NCBI GenBank assembly: GCA_902474645.1
Contig: CABRWN010000148.1
Span: 1-5,262, forward strand
Source of the DNA: an uncultured Collinsella sp.
GTDB taxonomy: Bacteria; Actinomycetota; Coriobacteriia; Coriobacteriales; Coriobacteriaceae
Length of the DNA: 5,262 nt
Direction of reading: 5' to 3'
The notes below the pieces were generated by a model. It worked only from the letters and a program-made list of their open reading frames with translations, was not told the DNA's origin and did not search any database. Shown one piece after another: positions 1 to 4,605 of this stretch. Positions within the stretch are counted from its first letter, which is position 1. The number at the start of each line of letters is the position of its first letter. The position numbers were made by a program, and so were the translations under genes.

Positions 1-42
1 TTTGGAATAAAAGGGCGCCGCGGATGGAGTTCCGCGGCGCCC
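1..42 (-). terminator. Intrinsic terminator after ndk
   Basis: A perfect 12-bp inverted repeat (GGGCGCCGCGGA at 13-24 and its complement at 31-42) encloses a 6-base loop. Read on the minus strand, the stem is followed at once by TTTTATT (positions 12 down to 6), a usual Rho-independent tail. Read on the plus strand, the stem is followed by AAGCCACA with no T-run, so the terminator serves the minus strand. It lies 38 bases beyond the ndk stop codon and is the likely end of the ndk transcript. Confidence 0.93.
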
Positions 43-80
43 AAGCCACACGCTAACAGCTTTAAGGAGTCAAAGCTGGT

Positions 81-485
81 TTAGCCAAAGAAGCGCTTGA
101 TCTCAATCTCGGCGTTCTCCAGGCAGTCGGAGCCGTGGATCACGTTGGCGTTGACATCGACGGCAAAGTCGCCGCGAATGGTGCCGGGGGCAGCGTCAAG
201 CGGGTTGGTGGCGCCCATGAGGGTGCGCATCTTAGAGACAGCGGAGAGACCGGAAACGACCATCTTGACGACCGGACCGCTCGTCATAAAGTCGCAGAGA
301 CCGCCAAAGAAGGGCTTGTCGGCCAGATGGGCGTAGTGCTCCTCGACGGTAGCGCGCTCGAGCGTGGTCATCTCCATGCGCTCGATGACAAGGCCGCTGC
401 GCTCAATGCGAGCAACAATCTCGCCGATTTTGCGATCGCGCACCGCGTCGGGCTTAATCATGATGAAGGTCTTCTCGATAGCCAT
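81..485 (-). CDS. ndk: Nucleoside diphosphate kinase
   Basis: Transfers the gamma-phosphate of ATP to nucleoside diphosphates through a phosphohistidine intermediate, balancing cytoplasmic NTP and dNTP pools. The 134-residue product has the usual length for a bacterial NDK. It starts MAIEKTFIMIKPDAV, with the nucleotide-contacting Lys of KPDAV at residue 11. The catalytic His is residue 117 in NVIHGSD (114-120), the family signature. The arginine- and threonine-bearing MRTLMGATNP segment (86-95) precedes it. The start at 485 is chosen because homologues begin there and GAAAGG lies 8 bases upstream; an in-frame extension to 527 has no such support. All arginine codons are CGC. The gene appears monocistronic: the argH terminator is upstream, its own terminator downstream, and two candidate promoters lie in between. 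Nothing in the protein is unusual. Confidence 0.98.
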   Translation of the reverse strand: MAIEKTFIMIKPDAVRDRKIGEIVARIERSGLVIERMEMTTLERATVEEHYAHLADKPFFGGLCDFMTSGPVVKMVVSGLSAVSKMRTLMGATNPLDAAPGTIRGDFAVDVNANVIHGSDCLENAEIEIKRFFG

Positions 486-548
486 AAGGTAGCCTTTCAA
501 GTAGGTTCGCGCGTGCCCAAGTCCCATTCCGGCACCCGCCTGGACTGC

Positions 549-577
549 ATCGTAACAGAGTTTTAGCTGCAGTTAAA
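549..577 (-). promoter_or_regulatory. Candidate ndk-proximal promoter with extended -10
   Basis: On the minus strand TGTTACGAT (557-549) gives an extended -10 (TGn followed by TACGAT, 4 of 6 to consensus). It sits 17 bases from TTTAAC (577-572), a poor -35 with 3 of 6 matches. Initiation near 542 would give a leader of about 57 bases before the ndk start. The -35 element is embedded in a 16-bp near-palindrome, TTTAGCTGCAGTTAAA (562-577, 14 of 16 symmetric positions), which could be a repressor operator. Judged by eye only. Confidence 0.4.
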
Positions 578-591
578 CAAAAAGCTGTTTA

Positions 592-623
592 TTGAAACGT
601 TGCAATTTATTGAAGCGTTCCAT
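592..623. promoter_or_regulatory. Two tandem operator-like near-palindromes
   Basis: Two 14-bp sites, TTGAAACGTTGCAA (592-605) and TTGAAGCGTTCCAT (610-623), have centres 18 bp apart. Each is nearly palindromic around a central CG, and they share the pattern TTGAARCGTTSCAW. A wider view shows a 14-base direct repeat TTTATTGAARCGTT (588-601 and 606-619, 13 of 14 identical). A central-CG palindrome with TGAAA..TTCA-like arms is typical of LacI/GalR-family operators. The sites cover the -10 and start region of the upstream minus-strand promoter candidate, where a repressor would act. The regulator is unknown and not in this window. Confidence 0.4.
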
Positions 624-632
624 ATGTGTCAC
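604..632 (-). promoter_or_regulatory. Candidate upstream promoter toward ndk
   Basis: On the minus strand GTGACA (632-627, 5 of 6 to TTGACA) is separated by exactly 17 bases from TAAATT (609-604, 4 of 6 to TATAAT). Transcription would start near 597 and read toward ndk with a leader of about 110 bases. The -10 and start point coincide with the two operator-like repeats at 592-623. It has better hexamers than the proximal candidate at 549-577. The two could be alternative promoters for ndk. Confidence 0.45.
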
Positions 633-674
633 TTCTGTTTCGAAGCTCGATTAGAGTACCATCCGACTGCCCAT

Positions 675-706
675 CAACCGCGTCGAGCAGAGCAGACGGT
701 CGGTTG
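675..706. other. Unexplained bulged hairpin in argH-ndk intergenic region
   Basis: CAACCGCGTC (675-684) pairs with GACG-GT-CGGTTG (695-706) as a 10-bp stem with a 2-base bulge and a 10-base loop, GAGCAGAGCA. No T-run follows on either strand, so it is not an ordinary terminator. It sits between the argH terminator and the ndk promoter region, where no gene is otherwise visible (about 633-785). It could be part of a small structured RNA or a dispersed repeat, or be chance; one copy gives no way to tell. Confidence 0.25.
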
Positions 707-785
707 CCGCCCGCGAACGTACCCCCTTCACAACCTGCCCAAAGGTCCTACAGAACTTCTCGACAAGCCCCTCCCCCATAGCAAC

Positions 786-818
786 AAAATACGGACGCCC
801 ACATCAGCAGACGCCCGT
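786..818 (-). terminator. Intrinsic terminator after argH
   Basis: In the minus-strand transcript, positions 818 to 791 fold into a 12-bp stem with a 4-base loop, followed by ATTTTG (791-785). Several pairs are G-U wobbles (ACGGGCGTCTGC against GTGGGCGTCCGT). These would be A-C mismatches if the other strand were transcribed, so the structure is specific to the minus strand. It lies 53 bases past the argH stop and closes the arginine transcript before ndk. Confidence 0.85.
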
Positions 819-871
819 AAAGCAAAAAAACGATTCCTCAATAAATGGCAAAAACGACTTCGGCCAAACCC

Positions 872-2302
872 TTACTTTGCCCCGTGGCCCATCTCGACGA
901 CCTTGGTCAGCGATCCAAACACGCCCTCGTCGGCTACGAGCTGTGCCTCGGCGCGCTCAAGCTGCACGGCAACGACGGCAGGAGCGGTACCGCCCTCGGT
1001 CGTGCGCGCAGCGACAATCGACGGGATGTCGAGCGCCTCGGTAATGTCGTGCTCAAAGAGCGGGCTTGCCTCCTGGAACACCTCGAACGGCAGGTCCTCA
1101 AGATTGCAGCCGCGCTTCTCACACATCAGGACCAGATGGCCCACCACGGCATGTGCCTCGCGGAACGGCAGGCCACGCTTGGCCAGGTAATCGGCAACAT
1201 CGGTGGCGGCAAGGTGCCCCACGCCGCACTCGCGCGCCATGGCATCCTCGTTGACGGTCCAAGTCGAAATCATACCGGCCATAACCGACAGGCATTGCAT
1301 GAGCGTATGGGCGGTATCGAGCGCACCCTCCTTGTCCTCCTGCAAGTCCTTGTTATAAGCAAGCGGCAGGCCCTTCATGGTAACGAGCAGCTGCACCAGG
1401 TTGCCATACACACGGCCGCTCTTGCCGCGGATAAGCTCGGCAAAGTCGGAATTCTTCTTCTGCGGCATGATGGACGAGCCGGTGGAGTACGAGTCGGAAA
1501 GCGTGATAAAGCCAAATTCGGAGCTCGACCACAGCACGATCTCCTCGGAAAGACGCGACAGGTGCATGGCCATGACGGAGCCGGCGTAATGCAGATCGAG
1601 CAGGAAATCACGGTCGGAAACCGCATCGAGCGAGTTGGGAATCACACCCGCAAAGCCAAGTTCGGCAGCCGTCATCTGACGATCGAGCGGATAGCTCGTA
1701 CCGGCAAGCGCGGCAGCGCCCAGCGGGCAGTTGTCAGCGGCATCAAAGGCGGCCTTCAGGCGTGTAAAGTCGCGCGCGAACATCCAGGAATACGCCAGCA
1801 GATGATGCGACAGCAGCACGGGCTGAGCGTGCTGCATGTGCGTGTAGCCCGGCAGAATCACCCTGTCGTACTTCTTGGCTGCATCCACCAGCACATGGCG
1901 CAGCTCAAGATTGGCCTCCATGAGCTCCTTGGCCAGCGCCTTGACGCCCAGGCGCGTATCGGTCGCCACCTGGTCGTTGCGCGAACGCCCGGTATGCAAG
2001 CGCTTACCGGCCTCGCCGATGCGACGGGTCAGCTCGCTCTCGATGGACATATGAATGTCCTCGTCGTTGATATCGAAGATGAAGTTGCCGGCATCGATAT
2101 CCTGCTCGATTCCGGTCAGGCCCTCGGCAATCGCCTGCTCATCCTCGGCACTGATGATGCCCTGGGCGGCCAGCATCTTGGCATGTGCCTTAGAGCCGGC
2201 GATATCCTGCTTATAGAGATGCTTGTCGACCGGCAGCGACGCGCCAAACTCCTGCGTGACCTCGGCCACGCCTGCCTCAAAACGACCGCCCCAAAGAGCC
2301 AT
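872..2302 (-). CDS. argH: Argininosuccinate lyase
   Basis: Catalyses the last step of arginine synthesis, splitting argininosuccinate into arginine and fumarate in the cytoplasm. The 476-residue protein has the normal length for the fumarase/aspartase superfamily. It opens with MALWGGRF, the standard N-terminus. Superfamily landmarks are present: TGRSRNDQ (104-111); GYTHMQHAQP (152-161) with the conserved His at 155; and the signature loop GSSIMPQKKN (275-284), which carries the catalytic Ser and substrate-binding Lys/Asn. Active enzymes of this family are homotetramers whose sites combine residues from three subunits. The start at 2302 follows GGAGAAAGGGGAC. In-frame starts further upstream (ATG at 2356, TTG at 2377) lack a ribosome binding site and would add non-conserved residues. 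It lies 118 bases downstream of the small ORF at 2421-2591 and about 520 bases downstream of argG, same strand. No promoter is obvious directly in front, so co-transcription with argG is plausible. Confidence 0.98.
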   Translation of the reverse strand: MALWGGRFEAGVAEVTQEFGASLPVDKHLYKQDIAGSKAHAKMLAAQGIISAEDEQAIAEGLTGIEQDIDAGNFIFDINDEDIHMSIESELTRRIGEAGKRLHTGRSRNDQVATDTRLGVKALAKELMEANLELRHVLVDAAKKYDRVILPGYTHMQHAQPVLLSHHLLAYSWMFARDFTRLKAAFDAADNCPLGAAALAGTSYPLDRQMTAAELGFAGVIPNSLDAVSDRDFLLDLHYAGSVMAMHLSRLSEEIVLWSSSEFGFITLSDSYSTGSSIMPQKKNSDFAELIRGKSGRVYGNLVQLLVTMKGLPLAYNKDLQEDKEGALDTAHTLMQCLSVMAGMISTWTVNEDAMARECGVGHLAATDVADYLAKRGLPFREAHAVVGHLVLMCEKRGCNLEDLPFEVFQEASPLFEHDITEALDIPSIVAARTTEGGTAPAVVAVQLERAEAQLVADEGVFGSLTKVVEMGHGAK

Positions 2303-2356
2303 GGAACCGTCCCCTTTCTCCAAATACCAAAACAAGCGCCCAAAGCAATGCGCCAT

Positions 2357-2370
2357 ATCGCTAAAGCGAT
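2357..2370. other. Small hairpin in argH upstream region
   Basis: ATCGCTAAAGCGAT is a short perfect inverted repeat (5 to 6 bp arms) about 55 bases before the argH start. On the plus strand it is followed by TTTTT, resembling a weak terminator, but no plus-strand gene precedes it. On the minus strand it lies in the argH 5' untranslated region and could be a local mRNA structure or RNA processing site. The short stem makes chance a fair explanation. Confidence 0.2.
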
Positions 2371-2420
2371 TTTTCAACCGCTAGTTTTACACATTCCCCA
2401 CCGTGTGCGGAGCCATGTAG

Positions 2421-2591
2421 CTAATTTGCAAAGAAGTGACGCGCCATGCACTTGGCGCCCAACGTCTCCCTCCGGATGTTGCCCTGCGAACCATCGATCC
2501 AGGCCTTCAGGCTCATAGGGACGTCCTCGACCCTTGCAGCATCGAACTCGGGCGCGAGGGCAAGTAAAGCATGCGCGATAGCATTGAACAT
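2421..2591 (-). CDS. Small hypothetical protein between argG and argH (56 aa)
   Basis: I do not recognise a family. The frame begins MFNAIAHALLALAPEF and ends ARHFFAN before TAG. The case for a real gene is the start: GAGGAG lies 8 bases before the ATG, inside an AT-rich stretch (TATATATATGAGGAG), one of the best ribosome binding sites in the window. Residues 1-14 are hydrophobic to amphipathic, but the stretch is too short and interrupted for a clear membrane span. Residues 27-56 contain AWIDG, an Arg-Arg pair at 40-41, a single Cys at 48 and an aromatic tail. Codon use differs from the neighbours: two AGG and one CGG among four arginines, plus a TTA leucine, whereas argG uses only CGC and CGT. 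That could mean foreign origin, low expression or a non-coding reading. It lies 233 bases after argG, behind a strong hairpin, and 118 bases before argH, on the same strand. Confidence 0.55.
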   Translation of the reverse strand: MFNAIAHALLALAPEFDAARVEDVPMSLKAWIDGSQGNIRRETLGAKCMARHFFAN

Positions 2592-2628
2592 AATGGATAC
2601 TCCTCATATATATAGGCGCAGAGCCGCC

Positions 2629-2671
2629 AAATTGATAGAAGGAGCCCCGCCGGACAACCCCGGCGGGGCTC
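2629..2671 (-). terminator. Strong hairpin between argG and the small ORF; weak or partial terminator
   Basis: A perfect 12-bp GC-rich stem (GAGCCCCGCCGG at 2642-2653, complement at 2660-2671) has a 6-base loop. Downstream on the minus strand comes CCTTCTATCAATTT, pyrimidine-rich but without a true T-run. The plus strand has CGGACTCAG instead, so the minus direction fits better. It lies about 150 bases past the argG stop and about 50 before the small ORF start. It may be an inefficient terminator setting the argG to argH ratio, a 3'-end stabiliser for argG mRNA, or the end of a separate argG transcript. A second small hairpin, GCCGCAGACGCGGC (2679-2692), lies just before it in the transcript. 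Confidence 0.55.
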
Positions 2672-2824
2672 GGACTCAGCCGCAGACGCGGCATCATATA
2701 TGCGGGCGGAACGTAGGGGCCACCGATGTTAAGAAGTGTCAGCAAGCATAACGAAAGGTAGGGACCCCGTGCGCCCGTTATGTATCACGCGGATGGGCCG
2801 CGCGGATACCAAGGGAAGGAGGCG

Positions 2825-4051
2825 CTAGGCCTGGGCGGCAGCAGAGCTGGGGCCCTGGACCTTTGCCCACGTCTTGAGCGACAGCGTATCGATCTCGATA
2901 AACCCGGCGCTGGCCTTCTCGTCAAACGTGGTGTCGCGGTCGTAGGTAGCCAGACCGTAGTCGTAGAGGCTGAAGGGGCTCTTGCGGCCGACGACATGGC
3001 AGTTGCCCTTAAAGAACTTCAGGCGGACAGTGCCGGTCACGAACTTCTGGGTATCGGCCATAAAGGCATCGAGCGCGTTTTTGAGCGGGCTGTACCACTG
3101 GCCGTTGTACACGGCGGTGGCCCAATCCTGCTCAAGCTTGATCTTGGTCTTGAGCAGGTCGCCCTCGACGCAGATGTCCTCGAGCGCCTTGTGGGCGGTG
3201 ATGAGCGTCAGGGCGCCGGGAACCTCATAGCACTCGCGGCTCTTGAGGCCCACCAGACGATCCTCGACCAGGTCAAGACGGCCAAAGCCGTTGTCGCCCG
3301 AAATCTTGTTGAGGGCGATGACGATCTCGGAGAGCTTCATCTTCTTGCCGTCGACGGCGACAGGCTTGCCGGCCTCAAACTCGATCTCGGTATAGGTCGG
3401 GGCGTCAGGCGTGTCCTCGGGGTTCTTGGTCATAACCCAAGCGTCATCGAGCGGCTCATTCCAAGGGTCCTCCAGGTGACCGCACTCGATGGCGCGACCC
3501 CACAGGTTGTCGTCGATGGAGTAGGGGTTGTCATTGGCACCCTCGGGAACCGGCACGTTGTGAGCGTGGGCATAGGCGACCTCGTCGGGACGGCACTTCA
3601 GGTCCCACTCGCGAACCGGGGCGATAACCTTGAGCTCAGGGTCGAGGGCCTTGACGGCGGCCTCAAAACGGACCTGGTCGTTACCCTTGCCGGTGCAGCC
3701 GTGGGCGACGTAGGTCGCGCCAAACTCGTGGGCGACCTCAACAAGCTTCTTGGCAAGCAGCGGGCGAGACAGGGCGGAGAGCAGCGGATACTTGTTCTCG
3801 TACATGGAGTTTGCCGCGATGGCTTTGGTCAGGAACTCATCGGAGAACTCGTCGCGCAGGTCGAGCACCTGGCAATCGAGAACGCCCAAGTCGAGCGCCT
3901 TCTGCTTCTTGGCATCCAGTCCGGTCTCTTCCTGGCCCACATTGCCGCAGACACAAACGACATCGAGATTCTTCTCGTCCTGGAGCCACTTGACACATAC
4001 GGATGTATCAAGACCACCGGAATATGCGAGAACGACTTTTTCCTTGCTCAT
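2825..4051 (-). CDS. argG: Argininosuccinate synthase
   Basis: Joins citrulline and aspartate using ATP, giving argininosuccinate, AMP and pyrophosphate: the penultimate and usually rate-limiting step of arginine synthesis, in the cytoplasm. The 408-residue product has the usual length. The N-terminal ATP-pyrophosphatase P-loop is AYSGGLDTS (9-17). NVGQEE (37-42), YENKYPLLSALSRPLL (84-99) and the citrulline/aspartate-binding GCTGKGNDQVRFE (118-130) are all intact. The C-terminal part, which includes the tetramer-forming region, ends in an Ala/Ser-rich tail. The start at 4051 is supported by MSKEKVVLAYSGG aligning with family N-termini and by GAAAGGA 7 bases upstream; an in-frame extension to 4102 is unsupported. 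All twelve arginine codons are CGC or CGT. A long leader with an arginine-rich peptide (4257-4331) and alternative hairpins precedes it, so arginine-responsive control is likely. The next enzyme, ArgH, is encoded downstream on the same strand. Confidence 0.99.
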   Translation of the reverse strand: MSKEKVVLAYSGGLDTSVCVKWLQDEKNLDVVCVCGNVGQEETGLDAKKQKALDLGVLDCQVLDLRDEFSDEFLTKAIAANSMYENKYPLLSALSRPLLAKKLVEVAHEFGATYVAHGCTGKGNDQVRFEAAVKALDPELKVIAPVREWDLKCRPDEVAYAHAHNVPVPEGANDNPYSIDDNLWGRAIECGHLEDPWNEPLDDAWVMTKNPEDTPDAPTYTEIEFEAGKPVAVDGKKMKLSEIVIALNKISGDNGFGRLDLVEDRLVGLKSRECYEVPGALTLITAHKALEDICVEGDLLKTKIKLEQDWATAVYNGQWYSPLKNALDAFMADTQKFVTGTVRLKFFKGNCHVVGRKSPFSLYDYGLATYDRDTTFDEKASAGFIEIDTLSLKTWAKVQGPSSAAAQA

Positions 4052-4090
4052 GGCTGTTTCCTTTCGCCCTTGGTAGCTAGTTAGAACATC

Positions 4091-4108
4091 GGTCAGTTGC
4101 AAGTCACC
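4091..4108. promoter_or_regulatory. 18-bp near-palindrome upstream of argG
   Basis: GGTCAGTTGCAAGTCACC is symmetric at 14 of 18 positions around a central TTGCAA, and lies 40 to 57 bases before the argG start. As RNA the arms pair poorly because mismatches interrupt them, so if functional it is more likely a DNA-protein site than a hairpin. It does not match the ArgR box consensus (TGAAT, four A/T, ATTCA). The binding factor is unknown and chance cannot be excluded. Confidence 0.25.
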
Positions 4109-4264
4109 TTGAGGTCAAAAACCGTGCAATATCAGGTTATTCAGCAGAATGCATCACAGGCATGCCCTAGAAACATGCGGCTATGTCGTGCTTAAACCCA
4201 ACGACCTCAAAATGACTCTGTTGAGGCATTGCACCCCATGGGGACAGAGACGATTGTTATCGTC
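4109..4264 (-). promoter_or_regulatory. Putative attenuator with alternative pairings between leader peptide and argG
   Basis: In the minus-strand transcript the leader stop codon sits in a hairpin, GACGAT-AACA-ATCGTC (4264-4249), that includes the last arginine codons. Next, CTCTGT (4249-4244) can pair with ACAGAG (4221-4216). CCTCAA (4226-4221) can pair with TTGAGG (4210-4205). The same segment, as TTGAGGTC (4210-4203), can instead pair over 8 bp with GACCTCAA (4116-4109). In addition GTGCAAT (4234-4228) can pair with ATTGCAC (4130-4124), two bases before TTTTT (4121-4117). Neighbouring stems share bases, so forming one excludes the next, as in leader-peptide attenuators. No compact GC stem with a T-run is present. 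The off state may therefore be this long-range stem plus T5, Rho-dependent termination, or a translational effect. The pairings are seen directly; the mechanism is inferred. Confidence 0.5.
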
Positions 4265-4331
4265 GTCGGGAAATTGCGCGCTGGCGTCGGATGGCATTGT
4301 CTGCAGTGGTGATGATCTTTACGAACTGCAT
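4257..4331 (-). CDS. Arginine-rich leader peptide upstream of argG (24 aa)
   Basis: A 24-codon frame starts MQFVKIITTADNA and ends IRRQRAISRRR, placing six arginines in the last ten residues and three in a row just before TAA. AAGGAGAG lies 4 bases before the ATG (AGGAG core 6 bases), a strong Shine-Dalgarno. Arginine codons are CGA, CGC, CGC, CGA, CGA, CGA. CGA occurs in none of the arginine codons of argG, argH, ndk or the visible HAD frame, so four in this peptide is striking. CGA is normally decoded by inosine wobble and is slow, which suits a ribosome-stalling sensor. The stop is 205 bases upstream of the argG start, with alternative inverted repeats between. Known leader peptides (trp, his, ilv, leu) are likewise short, rich in the pathway's end product and encoded just before an attenuator. 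By analogy this one would sense charged arginyl-tRNA. No homology was searched. Confidence 0.72.
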   Translation of the reverse strand: MQFVKIITTADNAIRRQRAISRRR

Positions 4332-4434
4332 CTGCCTCTCCTTTCACGTATCGCCGAGCGCAATTCAAATATCGCAAACGGTACCTTTTCCTCGGTAAGC
4401 GGCTCTTTTGCCGTCTCCGTTTTCGATGTTCGCT

Positions 4435-4462
4435 ATATTACGATAAAGTGCACGCTGCGCAA
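4435..4462 (-). promoter_or_regulatory. Weak candidate promoter for the leader-argG transcript
   Basis: On the minus strand TAATAT (4440-4435, 4 of 6 to the -10 consensus) follows TTGCGC (4462-4457, a poor -35) at 16 bases. Initiation near 4428 would give about 97 bases before the leader-peptide start. A 12-base repeat, AATTCAAATWTC, occurs at 4469-4480 just upstream and at 4362-4373 downstream of this site. Each copy contains a TGAAT half-site like that of ArgR boxes, but no full box is present. The promoter call is uncertain. Confidence 0.25.
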
Positions 4463-4516
4463 GCGACAAATTCAAATTTCTGAAAAGTTTTTTCATTAGT
4501 TTGTGAATTGCAGTGC

Positions 4517-4545
4517 AAATACGCACCATTCCTGCGAAAATACGC
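4517..4545 (+). repeat. Direct repeat AAATACGC, two copies 21 bp apart
   Basis: AAATACGC occurs at 4517-4524 and 4538-4545, a start-to-start spacing of 21 bp, close to two helical turns. Both copies are preceded by TGC, with slightly different gaps. They lie about 20 to 45 bp upstream of the candidate -10 of the HAD gene, where an activator or repressor would bind on one DNA face. The repeat is short and may be chance. Confidence 0.3.
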
Positions 4546-4564
4546 CTGACTACGAGTTGATGGT

Positions 4565-4570
4565 TATAAC
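4565..4570 (+). promoter_or_regulatory. Candidate -10 element of the HAD gene
   Basis: TATAAC matches TATAAT at 5 of 6 positions and lies 36 bases before the HAD start codon, giving a short leader of about 30 bases. No good -35 is found 16 to 18 bases upstream. TGG just before TTATAA partly resembles an extended -10, and the two AAATACGC repeats upstream suggest a possible activator-dependent promoter. Confidence 0.35.
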
Positions 4571-4605
4571 GTCTGAAACAATCTCGAAACGAAAGGCGCA
4601 TTTTT

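Noticed and set aside
2357..2375. Hairpin plus TTTTT as a plus-strand terminator
   Set aside because: The stem is only 5 to 6 bp and no plus-strand gene precedes it, so it is recorded only as a small hairpin.
845..2518. Long plus-strand open frame of 557 codons across argH
   Set aside because: It is the antisense shadow of argH: composition is low-complexity His/Gln/Arg/Leu-rich with no family motif, while the opposite frame carries every argininosuccinate lyase signature.
2374..2745. Minus-strand frame of 123 codons between argG and argH
   Set aside because: Begins at a TTG without a ribosome binding site and runs through the hairpin at 2642-2671. The 56-codon frame in another register has the strong start signal.
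2785..2808. CGCGG/CCGCG inverted repeat just after argG as its terminator
   Set aside because: Only a 5-bp core stem, and the minus-strand sequence after it (TGATACATAACGG) has no T-run.
2780..4084. Plus-strand open frame of 434 codons across argG
   Set aside because: Antisense shadow of argG caused by GC-rich codon structure; no recognisable protein motif, and argG is unambiguous.
4139..4150. ATTCAGCAGAAT as a possible ArgR box before argG
   Set aside because: The half-sites face the wrong way and have the wrong spacing compared with the TGAAT-4-ATTCA consensus; a full ARG box was not found in the window.
4149..4499. Plus-strand frame of 116 codons in the argG-HAD intergenic region
   Set aside because: No Shine-Dalgarno, no familiar motif, and it overlaps the leader peptide and regulatory repeats on the other strand.
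4365..4601. Minus-strand frame of 78 codons upstream of the leader peptide
   Set aside because: No Shine-Dalgarno before its ATG, it overlaps the HAD ribosome binding site and promoter, and its composition looks like non-coding AT-rich DNA.
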